A stretch of 34,919 bases of DNA from VFJL01 sp043721435. GTDB lineage: Bacteria; Pseudomonadota; Gammaproteobacteria; Burkholderiales; Nitrosomonadaceae. The stretch is from positions 1-34,919 of the forward strand of contig JAYSQR010000017.1 in the NCBI GenBank assembly GCA_043721435.1, given 5' to 3'. Below, piece by piece: positions 23,925-33,444 of this stretch. Position 1 is the first letter of the stretch, and each line of letters opens with the position of its first letter. The notes under the pieces are model-generated. The model had not been told where the DNA came from, ran no database searches, and worked only from the letters and a program-made list of their open reading frames with translations. Made by a program: the position numbers and the translations under genes.

Positions 23925-24944
23925 ATGCAAATGCTGATACCTCGCTTTGGCCGTTATCTTGCCGCACTGCTGTGCTGTGCCGCGCTGCTTGGCACCCCTG
24001 CCGCCCATGCGGAGCAGGTGGTGGTCTATACCGCGCGCATCGAGCAGCTCATCAAGCCGATGTTCGACGTTTTCACCAAGGACACCGGCATTGCGGTGAA
24101 ATTCGTCACCGACAATGAAGGTGCTCTGCTCGCGCGCCTCAAGGCAGAGGGCAAGAATACCCCGGCCGACATGCTGATCACGGTGGATGCGGGCAACCTG
24201 TGGGAAGCCGCGCGCGCAGGGCTGCTGCAGCCGGTGGAGTCAAAGACGCTCGATGCGAATATCCCAACCCACTTGCGCGACCCACAGAAACATTGGTTCG
24301 GGCTGTCAGTACGTGCTCGCACCATGGTCTACAACACGCAGAAAGTGAAACCCGGCGAGCTCTCCACTTACGAGGATCTGGCCGAGCCGAAGTGGAAAGG
24401 GCGGCTGTGCCTGCGCTCTTCCAAGAAGGTGTACAACCAGTCGCTGGTGGCAATGATGATCGCCGAACACGGCGAAGCCAAAGCCGAGCAGATCGTGCGC
24501 GGCTGGGTCGCCAACCTCGCCACCGATCCGTTGTCCGACGATACCCGCGCGATGGAATTCGTCGCCGCCGGGAAATGCGACGTGACGCTGGTCAATACCT
24601 ATTATTACGGCCGCCTGCTGGCAAAGAATCCCGCGTCGCCGCTGGCGATTTTCTGGCCCAATCAGGCCGGCAGCGGCGTGCACGTCAACGTTTCCGGCGC
24701 GGGCATCACCAAGTATGCCAAGAACGAAGCGGCGGCGATCAAGCTGCTGGAATTCCTGTCGATGGAAAAAGCGCAACACCTGTACGCCGAGGTGAACATG
24801 GAGTATCCGGTCAATCCCCGAATCAAACCGGATGAAGTGGTCGCCGCGTGGGGCAGCTTCAAGCAGAACCCGATGAACGTGGCCACCGCCGGTGAATTGC
24901 AGGCAGCCGCGGTCAAGCTGATGGATCGGGCCGGCTACCGCTAA
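23925..24944 (+). CDS. Fe(III) ABC transporter, periplasmic iron-binding protein (FbpA/FutA type)
   Basis: A 339-residue binding protein. The signal peptide ends AAHA-EQ (after residue 29), followed by the mature start VVVYTARIEQLIKP typical of FbpA/AfuA/FutA ferric-binding proteins. The paired tyrosines in NTYYYGRL (226-228) are the family's iron ligands, and WFGLSVRARTMVYNT and PKWKGRLCLRSS are conserved lobe segments. It captures Fe(III) in the periplasm and hands it to the permease encoded next. GGAG precedes ATG 23925 closely; the ATG at 23931 is a possible alternative. It is the first gene of the operon and sits behind a Fur box, which fits the function. The next gene begins 10 bases later. 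Confidence 0.93.
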   Translation: MQMLIPRFGRYLAALLCCAALLGTPAAHAEQVVVYTARIEQLIKPMFDVFTKDTGIAVKFVTDNEGALLARLKAEGKNTPADMLITVDAGNLWEAARAGLLQPVESKTLDANIPTHLRDPQKHWFGLSVRARTMVYNTQKVKPGELSTYEDLAEPKWKGRLCLRSSKKVYNQSLVAMMIAEHGEAKAEQIVRGWVANLATDPLSDDTRAMEFVAAGKCDVTLVNTYYYGRLLAKNPASPLAIFWPNQAGSGVHVNVSGAGITKYAKNEAAAIKLLEFLSMEKAQHLYAEVNMEYPVNPRIKPDEVVAAWGSFKQNPMNVATAGELQAAAVKLMDRAGYR

Positions 24945-24954
24945 GGCAGCGAGA

Positions 24955-26637
24955 GTGAAGGATGAGACGCTCAGTGTTGCGGTGCAGAATGGAAATACGC
25001 TGAGCGGTTTTTCCCGCTTGCCCGCTTCGAGCCGGCGCCCCGCATCCGGCTGGCGCCTGATCCCGTTCCTGGTGGCCGCGCTGGTGCTGATCCCGATCGG
25101 CACCGTCCTTTCCTCGTTCTTCGCCCCCGCCAGCGATATCTGGCAACACCTGGTCGCAACCACCCTGCCCGGCCTGCTGGTGAATACTTTCTGGCTGGCG
25201 CTGGGCGTGGTCAGCGGCACCGCGCTGCTGGGCGTGAGCCTCGCCTGGCTCACCGCCGTGTGCGAATTTCCGGGGCGCAAATTCTTTTCCTGGGCGCTGC
25301 TGCTGCCGCTCGCGGTGCCCGCTTATGTCACCGCCTTCGTGATGCTGGGATTGTTCGATTTCACCGGCCCGCTGCAGACCGCATTGCGCTCATGGCTGGG
25401 GCCGGACGCGTGGTTTCCGGAAGTGCGCGGACGGCTGGGCGTGATCACGGTGATGGTGCTGGCGTTTTATCCGTATGTCTATCTGCTGGCGCGCAACGCT
25501 TTTCTCACGCAGGGCAAGCGTTCGCTGGAAGCCGCGCAGTCGCTGGGCTTCAACCGTACGCAAGGATTCTTCAAGGTGGCGCTGCCGATGGCGCGACCGT
25601 GGATCGCGGGCGGGGTGATGCTGGCGCTGATGGAAACGCTGGCGGATTTCGGCACGGTGGCGGTGTTCAATTACGATACTTTCACCACTGCCATTTACAA
25701 GGCATGGTTCGGCATGTTCTCGCTGTCGGCTGCGTCGCAACTGGCTTCGCTGCTGCTGGTGATCGTCTTTGCCTTGATCGTGGTGGAGCAGCAGGTGCGT
25801 GCGCGCATGCGCTATGCCGAAACCAAGCAAAGTGCGCGCGCTGACCGCATCACGCTCAACGGCTGGCACGCCGCGGCGGCGACCGCGCTGGCGCTGGGCA
25901 CATTGTTTTTCGCTTTCCTGCTGCCGGTCGGGCAACTCGGCATCTGGGCAGCCAGCAGCTTCGCACAGGATTTCGATTCGCGCTATCTGGAGTTTCTGTG
26001 GCACTCGCTGCTGCTGTCCGCACTCGCTGCACTACTGACCTGTGCGGTGGCGCTGCTGCTGGTCTACGCGGCGCGATGCCATCCCGATGCGGCCACGCGC
26101 AATGCCGTGCGCATTGCCACCCTCGGCTACGCCCTGCCCGGCACGGTGTTGGCAGTGGGCATGTTTGTGCCGCTGGCCGGGCTGGACAACTGGCTCGGGG
26201 AAATGGCGCTGCAACTATTCCAGATCGAGACCGGGCTGCTGATCCAGGGCACGCTCGCCATCATGCTGCTCGCCTACATGACGCGCTTTCTCGCAGTGAG
26301 CCACAGCCCGATCGACAGCGCCATGCAGCGCATCACCGGCAGCATCGACGAAGCCGCGATGAGTCTGGGCCTGAATGGCTGGGCGATGCTGCGGCGGGTG
26401 CATCTGCCGATCCTGAAAAGCGGCATCTTCACTGCCGCCACGCTGGTGTTCGTCGATGTGATGAAAGAAATGCCCATCACCCTGATGACCCGGCCGTTCG
26501 GTTGGGATACGCTGGCGGTGCGGATTTTCGAAATGACTGCGGAAGGCGCCTGGGAACAGGCCGCGCTGCCGGCGGTGGCGCTGGTGCTGGCGGGGCTGGT
26601 GCCGATCATGTTGTTCATGCGGCAAACGGAAAAATAA
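24955..26637 (+). CDS. Fe(III) ABC transporter permease (FbpB type, two-module)
   Basis: A 560-residue inner-membrane permease with two binding-protein-dependent transport modules in one chain, as in FbpB/AfuB/SfuB. Each half has several hydrophobic helices and an EAA-type loop that docks the ATPase. The first loop is EAAQSLGFNRTQGFFKVALPMARP; the second is EAAMSLGLNGWAMLRRVHLPI. The proposed start is GTG 24955, ten bases after the stop of the binding-protein gene. The first 30 residues are a polar cytoplasmic lead before the first helix (LIPFLVAALVLIPIG). The ATPase gene follows 17 bases later. The protein is full-length with no interruptions. Confidence 0.93.
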   Translation: MKDETLSVAVQNGNTLSGFSRLPASSRRPASGWRLIPFLVAALVLIPIGTVLSSFFAPASDIWQHLVATTLPGLLVNTFWLALGVVSGTALLGVSLAWLTAVCEFPGRKFFSWALLLPLAVPAYVTAFVMLGLFDFTGPLQTALRSWLGPDAWFPEVRGRLGVITVMVLAFYPYVYLLARNAFLTQGKRSLEAAQSLGFNRTQGFFKVALPMARPWIAGGVMLALMETLADFGTVAVFNYDTFTTAIYKAWFGMFSLSAASQLASLLLVIVFALIVVEQQVRARMRYAETKQSARADRITLNGWHAAAATALALGTLFFAFLLPVGQLGIWAASSFAQDFDSRYLEFLWHSLLLSALAALLTCAVALLLVYAARCHPDAATRNAVRIATLGYALPGTVLAVGMFVPLAGLDNWLGEMALQLFQIETGLLIQGTLAIMLLAYMTRFLAVSHSPIDSAMQRITGSIDEAAMSLGLNGWAMLRRVHLPILKSGIFTAATLVFVDVMKEMPITLMTRPFGWDTLAVRIFEMTAEGAWEQAALPAVALVLAGLVPIMLFMRQTEK

Positions 26638-26654
26638 CAGTAGAGACACCCTTC

Positions 26655-27722
<1,068 letters not shown>

Positions 27723-27735
27723 GTCACGGCCAACC

Positions 27736-28797
27736 TTAAAAACCGCTGCCGGAATTTCTTGCAGCGCGAATTTCTTCGGCCAGTTGCAGCACCGACATGG
27801 CGTAATAAGTGCTGCGGTTGTAGCGGGTGATGACATAGAAATTGTTGAAGCCCAGCCAGTATTCCGGACCATCCTTGCCTTCCAGCACGAACAGCGCCGC
27901 CAGCCGGTCGTCAGGAATATCCGTTGTCTGCAGCAGCGGTGTGACCCCCAGTTGCCTCATTTGCGCCAGCGTGAGACCGGGCTTGATGCCCGCCGCCAGC
28001 GCTTCCTGATAGCCCTCGCCGCTGATCTGCGCGCGCGCCACCACTGCCTGTCCCGCCTCCCAGCCGAACACCTGGAGATAATTGGCAACGCTGCCGATCG
28101 CATCCGCCGGGCTCTGCAATAATTCCTTTTTGCCGTCGCCATCGAAATCGATGGCGTAACGCCGGTAGCTGCTGGGCATGAATTGCGGAATGCCTATCGC
28201 GCCTGCGTACGAACCTTTGAGTTGCAATGCATCCGTGCCCTGCTCGCGCGTCAGCAACAGATATTGCTCCAGTTCATCGCGAAAAAATTCGGCACGGCGG
28301 GGATAATCGAATGCGAGCGTGATCAGCGCATCGAGCACGCGATGCTTGCCGGTCTGCGCGCCGTATACGGTTTCCACCCCAATCACCGCGGCAACGATTT
28401 CCTCGGGGACGCCATACTCCTTCCTCGCCTGCTGCAGTGTCGCAGCATGGGTGTTCCAGAATGCAACCCCGCCTGCAGTGCGCCGCGCATTGACAAACAA
28501 AGGACGGTATTCATGCCATGGCCGGGATGTGGTCGGCTGGGAAATAGCGCGAATGATAGCCGGTTGAAATTGTGCAGTCTTGAATATGCGTGCCAGTCCA
28601 GCCTGCTCGAACCCATGCCGCTCGACCATCGCAGCAATGAACACATTTACTTCCGGACGCAGTGGCTCCGCCATCAGCGGCGCACTATTGCCAAGCGCAA
28701 GCAAACCACAAGCAGTCAGCAGCGCTGAACAAAAGTTCGAACCAATGCTTTTCTGAAATAGATACATAATTATCCGGATAAAAGAGTCTGAATGCAT
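27736..28797 (-). CDS. mltB: Lytic murein transglycosylase B (MltB, SLT_2 family)
   Basis: A 353-residue peptidoglycan lytic transglycosylase that cleaves between MurNAc and GlcNAc to form 1,6-anhydro ends. The catalytic Glu lies in GVETVYG (Glu142). Typical MltB segments are present: FWNTHAATLQQARKEYGVP, SYAGAIGIPQFMPSSYRRYA with DFDGDGKKE, and the C-terminal GFNNFYVITRYNRSTYYAMSV. The N-terminus is a signal sequence; LTAC (27-30) could be a lipobox, although cleavage after PLMA is also possible. ATG 28767 (MYLFQKS) may be the true start, as the first ten residues add little. It lacks the C-terminal peptidoglycan-binding domain of some relatives. It is monocistronic, converging with the iron operon. 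Confidence 0.93.
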   Translation of the reverse strand: MHSDSFIRIIMYLFQKSIGSNFCSALLTACGLLALGNSAPLMAEPLRPEVNVFIAAMVERHGFEQAGLARIFKTAQFQPAIIRAISQPTTSRPWHEYRPLFVNARRTAGGVAFWNTHAATLQQARKEYGVPEEIVAAVIGVETVYGAQTGKHRVLDALITLAFDYPRRAEFFRDELEQYLLLTREQGTDALQLKGSYAGAIGIPQFMPSSYRRYAIDFDGDGKKELLQSPADAIGSVANYLQVFGWEAGQAVVARAQISGEGYQEALAAGIKPGLTLAQMRQLGVTPLLQTTDIPDDRLAALFVLEGKDGPEYWLGFNNFYVITRYNRSTYYAMSVLQLAEEIRAARNSGSGF

Positions 28798-28973
28798 TCT
28801 AACAAATTTACAGTTATCGTCTGAAGAACCTTGCTCTCTGCATACTGCGATTGCATGTACTATGATTGCATTGACCCCTCGTTTTGTTGAGCGCAGGGTT
28901 AATCACAAGGATGGTCCGAAATTCTCATCCTTTCACAAGTGTTTCCCATCCACCCACACTGGAGGTTTACACC

Positions 28974-29561
28974 ATGCCCAACTATCATGCCCTTACTGCC
29001 CAGCGCCTGACGGGAACTGTGCAGGTTTCCCGCCCCGTTGCACCCAAGTCTGTCACTTCGGAATCACCAGCTCTCGATGTGATGACCGATCTGCGAAAAA
29101 CTTATGCCGCTGTAATCGAGCCGCAGGTAACCATGGAATCGGCCAACGCCTACATGAAGCAGCGTGGTGTGCGCTCATTGCTGGTGCTGAATCAGGATCG
29201 CATCCTCGCTGGCTTCATCACGACAGCAGATATTCTCGGTGAAAAGCCGCTGCGCTTCATACGGGAGCGAGGAGTGAAGCACAATGAGATTCTGGTCGCG
29301 GATATCATGACCCCGCTCAACCATTTGGAAGCAATCCCGATCCAGGAAGTGCAACATGCCAAAGTCGGGGACGTGATCGCCAGTCTGCGCGAGAACGGAT
29401 GCCAGCACACCCTGGTGATGGAGAAGAATGCTGCGGGCGCACTGGTAGTGTGCGGCATTTTCTCTTTGACACAAATCGGAAAGCAACTCGGCATTGCAAT
29501 TCCATCCACCGAAATTGCCAAGACTTTTGCCGAAATTGAAGCGGCAGTGATCGCAAATTAA
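28974..29561 (+). CDS. CBS-domain protein
   Basis: A 195-residue protein with a CBS pair. The first CBS repeat (about 45-95) includes VTMESANAYMKQRGVRSLLVLNQDRILAGFITTADI. The second (about 110-170) begins VADIMTPLNHLEAIPI and continues DVIASLRENGCQHTLVM. CBS pairs bind adenosyl compounds (AMP, ATP, SAM) and usually regulate an attached or partner protein; here no effector domain is attached. ATG 28974 is chosen because GGAGG lies eight bases upstream; the frame continues upstream but without homology. The stop overlaps the convergent cusA fragment's stop in a shared TTAA. What it regulates is unknown. Confidence 0.88.
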   Translation: MPNYHALTAQRLTGTVQVSRPVAPKSVTSESPALDVMTDLRKTYAAVIEPQVTMESANAYMKQRGVRSLLVLNQDRILAGFITTADILGEKPLRFIRERGVKHNEILVADIMTPLNHLEAIPIQEVQHAKVGDVIASLRENGCQHTLVMEKNAAGALVVCGIFSLTQIGKQLGIAIPSTEIAKTFAEIEAAVIAN

Positions 29562-30535
29562 CGTAGTTGCTGCGCAGCACGCGGGCGGCGCAGCAACAAA
29601 TAAACCGCCGGAATCACGAACATCGACAGCAGCGGCGCAGTGATCATGCCGCCGATCATCGGTGCTGCAATCCGCTGCATCACTTCCGAACCGGTACCCG
29701 AGCCGAACATGATCGGCACCAGCCCGCCGAGGATGACTGCGACCGTCATTGCCTTGGGCCGCACCCGCAATACCGCGCCTTCACGGATCGCGTCGAGCAG
29801 ATCAGCGGTGCTGGTCTTGCCTTCGGCCAGCCGCTTGTCCCAGGCGTGCTTGAGATAGAACAGCATGATCACGCCGAATTCCGCCGACACTCCCGCCAGT
29901 GCGATGAAGCCCACCGCGCCCGCAATCGACAAATTATGCCCCAGTAGATACAGCAGCCAGAAACCGCCGATCAATGCGAATGGCATTGCCGCCATGATCA
30001 ACAAAGATTCATCGAAACGCTTGAAGACGAGATACAGCAGCACCAGAATGATGAATAGCGTGAGCGGCACCACCAGCATCAGCTTGGCGGTGGCGCGTTC
30101 GAGGAATTCGAACTGCCCCGACCAGGAAATCGAGTAGCCCGGCGGGATCGTCACTTCTGCCGCCACCGCGCGCTGCATCTCGACTACCGCCGAGCGCAGA
30201 TCACGTCCGCGAATGTCCACGTACACCCAGCCCGACAAGCGCGAGTTTTCTGACTTGAGCATGGTCGGGCCGTCGACGATCACCAGTTCCGCCACATCGG
30301 CCAGCACGATCTGTGCGCCACGTTCAGTCACCACCGGCAACTGCCGCAACTTTTCCAGCGAGTCACGCAGTTCGCGCGGATAACGCAGATTGATCGGATA
30401 ACGCTCCAGACCTTCGACTGTCTCGCCGATGTTCTCGCCGCCGATCGCGGAAGCCACTACCGATTGCACGTCGGCGATGTTCATGCCGAAGCGCGCCGCT
30501 GCATCCCGGTCTATCCTCACGTCGCTGAGTGACTT
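29558..30535 (-). pseudogene. 3' fragment of a CusA/CzcA-type metal efflux RND pump
   Basis: Only about the last third (some 325 residues) of an RND heavy-metal pump remains; full-length CusA/CzcA has about 1040. Homology starts abruptly at DVRIDRDAAARFGMN and runs to the normal C-terminus, through the porter segment (PPGYSISWSGQFEFLERA) and the last transmembrane helices (GTGSEVMQRIAAPMIGGMIT). In-frame upstream there is only SLS and then a TGA at 30538-30536, so the break is near 30523. A GTG at 30520 could start a short membrane protein, but such a piece cannot form a pump. It differs in sequence from the cusA at the right edge, so it is a separate paralogue truncated in place. It follows the P-type ATPase gene by about 100 bases. 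Confidence 0.85.
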
Positions 30536-30625
30536 TCAGCCTTGTCTATTCGGTTATCGCTTAACATGTGCGCTCCGTTCCCAATGCGTCGAATCAACTG
30601 TGTTTGCTTGAAGTTTCATTGATTC

Positions 30626-33328
30626 TCAATCCTTCGTTGCGTGACGGTAGCGGATGACTTTTCTCAGCTCCAGGACGATCAGTGGTATGAATCCAACCGC
30701 GATCCACGCTACGCACTGGCTTAGCGTGATCGGCTCAATCTTGAACAACGTCTGAAACATTGCAACATGGTGTATCGCCAACTGCAAGGCGAAGCTTGCT
30801 GCCACAACCAGAAACAATCGCATGTTGGAAAACAGGCCTATCTGCCAGAAGGTGCGCTGCTCGCTACGTGCGCCGAAGGCGCGCAGCAGCCCGGCGATTA
30901 CCAAGGCGGTAAAGGCGGCATCGCGGGCTTGCGCAAGACCATTATCAATTATGTAAAGTTCATAGGCAAATACACCGAGTGTGACGCTGGCAGTCAGCAA
31001 GCCGGTGAACAGAGTCAGTTTGATTAAATCACGGTTGATTAACTCCGTCCGAGGATGCCGCGGCGGACGGTTCAGCACGTCGGAGTCAATCGGATCGGTC
31101 GCCAGGGCTAGCGCTGCAAAGCCATCTGTTACCAGGTTGATCCACAGAAGGTGCAACGGCAAAAGAGGGAGCGGCCAGCCCAGTAGAACCGCGATCAGCA
31201 TCACGATCAATTCGCCGGTACTGCTGCCCAGCAGATAGGCCAAAGTTTTGGCAATGTTGTCATAAATGCCCCGTCCCTCTTCCACGGCAGCGACAATGGA
31301 GGCAAAGTTGTCATCGGTGATGATGATATCTGCGGCCTCTTTGGTCACCTCAGTACCAGTAATACCCATGGCGATACCAATGGATGCCTCCTTGATCGCG
31401 GGAGCATCGTTAACCCCGTCTCCGGTCATCGCCACCACCGCACCCTGCGCCTTCCACGCGCGGACGATACGGAGCTTGTGCTCGGCGGTGACACGCGCAT
31501 AAATGGAAACCCTTGATACACGTTCCTTCAGCGCTGCATCATCCAACCGGTCGAGCTCGATGCCTGCGAGAACTTCATCGCCCTTGCCCAGAATACCCAG
31601 TTCACGCCCTATCGCCCGCGCAGTATCGGGATGATCGCCTGTGATCATCACGGTTTTAATGCCGGCCCGTTTGCACTTGACCACGGCCTCCCTCACCTCG
31701 GCGCGGGGCGGGTCCTGCAAGCCTGCGAGCCCCAAAAAGATAAGTTCCTTCTCGATCTCGGTATCGCTTACAACCATGCCCTCTCCTAAACTGAAGCCGT
31801 CCAGGGGGCGCTCAGCGACGGCAAGCACGCGCAGGGCATCGTTCGCCATTAACGTGTTAGCCTGGAGCAAGCGGATGTGGTCGCTTTCAGTCAGTTCCCT
31901 TATTCCCCGGTCGGTGCGAATCAGGGTGCAACGGCTGAGAATAACTTCGGGTGCCCCTTTGACAAATGCCCAGGGATGTTTTTCCTGCCAACGAATAACG
32001 GTCATGCGCTTGCGGGCGGAATCGAAAGGCACAGCAGCCAGGCGCGGCATTTCAGTCTCGATGACCCCACGGGTAATACCGCCTTTCGCGGCGGCGACCA
32101 GCAGCGCTCCTTCGGTGGGATCGCCCACTACTACAGGCCGGTCATCGATTAGGGCTAAATCGGCATCGTTGCAAGCGGCCGATGCACGCAGCAAGGCGAC
32201 GAGTGAGGGGCTTTTGTCCGTCGGGGATTCTACGTTGCCGACAAAGAATGCGCCTTCCGTGGAATAACCATCGCCGCTGATGCGATACAAATTCTCTGCT
32301 GTGACCAATTTGCAAGCAGTCATTTCACCCATCGTCAGAGTACCAGTCTTGTCCGTACAGATGACCTGAGCGCGACCTAATGTTTCAATCGAGGCCAGAC
32401 GCCGCACCAATGCATTACGTTGCACCATGCGTTGCACACCCAAAGCGAGCGCGATGGTTACCACCGCCGGCAACCCTTCGGGAATGGCAGCTACCGCGAG
32501 ACTCACCGTGCTCAAGAAAAGCTCAAATGGCGCTATTCCGCGCAATAACCCCAGACCGAAAATCAGTGTGACGATGCCGAAACAGGCCAGCAATAGCATG
32601 CGCCCTACTCGGTCGAGCTGGTGTTGCAGCGGGGTTTCTCCACTTTCAGCAGTTTCCAGAAGTTTGGCGATATGGCCGAGTTCCGTCTCCATGCCGGTAT
32701 TAACCACCAAGGCGCGACCGGAGCCGCTTGTTACGCTGGTACCGAGAAAAACCATATTCTTTCGCGCAGCCAGAGGTGTTTCCGTAGGCAAACTGTCAGT
32801 GAGCTTGCCTACGGCTTGCGATTCACCGGTGAGCGGTGCTTCGTTGACGCGAAGAACAGATGTCTGGACCAGGCGAGAGTCCGCAGCGACCAGATCCCCG
32901 CCTTCGAGCAGCAGAATATCTCCCGGAACGATTTCAGTCGCAGCAACCACCGCACTATGGCCACCGCGCACCACGCGGCAATGAGGCGCTGTCAGATCAA
33001 CCAGTGCGGCGGCGGCCTTTTCGGCACGATACTCTTGAATGAAACCGATCACCGCATTCAGGATTACGATAGCAATGATAGCGATACCGTCTGCGGTTTC
33101 GTCCAGTGCTGCGGAAACAGCCGCTGCGCCAATCAGCACCCAAATAACCAGACTTTTGAATTGGCTTACAAAAATGACAAGGGCCGAGACGCGCTTGCTC
33201 TTACGCAGTTTATTTGGCCCATACCGGGCGAGCCGGGCAGCGACTTCCTTATCGGCAAGTCCCTGCTCCACATCGGTAGTAAGGAGGCGTGTGACTTCGG
33301 GAATCGATTGGTTATGCCATGCGTTCAT
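30626..33328 (-). CDS. P2A-type cation-transporting P-type ATPase (Ca2+-ATPase-like)
   Basis: A 900-residue P-type ATPase of the SERCA/PMR1-like P2A class. It has the N-terminal cation-ATPase domain, the actuator motif LTGES (166-170), M4 with PEGLP (283-287), the phosphorylation site DKTGTLT (326-332), the nucleotide-binding KGAPE and the hinge TGDGVNDAP. M6 reads LLWINLVTDGFAALAL, keeping the Asn and Asp that bind Ca2+ in SERCA. It probably exports Ca2+ (or Mn2+) at the inner membrane; the ion is inferred from motifs. There are no N-terminal CxxC metal domains, so it is not a copper (P1B) pump despite its CusA neighbours. It lies about 115 bases after the cusA gene on the same strand. Confidence 0.93.
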   Translation of the reverse strand: MNAWHNQSIPEVTRLLTTDVEQGLADKEVAARLARYGPNKLRKSKRVSALVIFVSQFKSLVIWVLIGAAAVSAALDETADGIAIIAIVILNAVIGFIQEYRAEKAAAALVDLTAPHCRVVRGGHSAVVAATEIVPGDILLLEGGDLVAADSRLVQTSVLRVNEAPLTGESQAVGKLTDSLPTETPLAARKNMVFLGTSVTSGSGRALVVNTGMETELGHIAKLLETAESGETPLQHQLDRVGRMLLLACFGIVTLIFGLGLLRGIAPFELFLSTVSLAVAAIPEGLPAVVTIALALGVQRMVQRNALVRRLASIETLGRAQVICTDKTGTLTMGEMTACKLVTAENLYRISGDGYSTEGAFFVGNVESPTDKSPSLVALLRASAACNDADLALIDDRPVVVGDPTEGALLVAAAKGGITRGVIETEMPRLAAVPFDSARKRMTVIRWQEKHPWAFVKGAPEVILSRCTLIRTDRGIRELTESDHIRLLQANTLMANDALRVLAVAERPLDGFSLGEGMVVSDTEIEKELIFLGLAGLQDPPRAEVREAVVKCKRAGIKTVMITGDHPDTARAIGRELGILGKGDEVLAGIELDRLDDAALKERVSRVSIYARVTAEHKLRIVRAWKAQGAVVAMTGDGVNDAPAIKEASIGIAMGITGTEVTKEAADIIITDDNFASIVAAVEEGRGIYDNIAKTLAYLLGSSTGELIVMLIAVLLGWPLPLLPLHLLWINLVTDGFAALALATDPIDSDVLNRPPRHPRTELINRDLIKLTLFTGLLTASVTLGVFAYELYIIDNGLAQARDAAFTALVIAGLLRAFGARSEQRTFWQIGLFSNMRLFLVVAASFALQLAIHHVAMFQTLFKIEPITLSQCVAWIAVGFIPLIVLELRKVIRYRHATKD

Positions 33329-33444
33329 GCTGGTATTTCGCCCATGAATATTATTTCAGTCTGTTTTTTCGATCCAGCCTCTACCTGAGTAATAAAAGGA
33401 TCATTTTCTGCTCGTTAATCGCGTGCCTTTTTCCAGGCGATTCC

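Noticed and set aside
25998..26654. Extended N-terminus for the FbpC-type ATPase
   Set aside because: The upstream extension only overlaps the permease gene in another frame; ABC homology begins at ATG 26655.
30521..30625. Insertion-sequence remnant between the cusA fragment and the P-type ATPase gene
   Set aside because: No terminal inverted repeats, target duplication or transposase motif could be seen.
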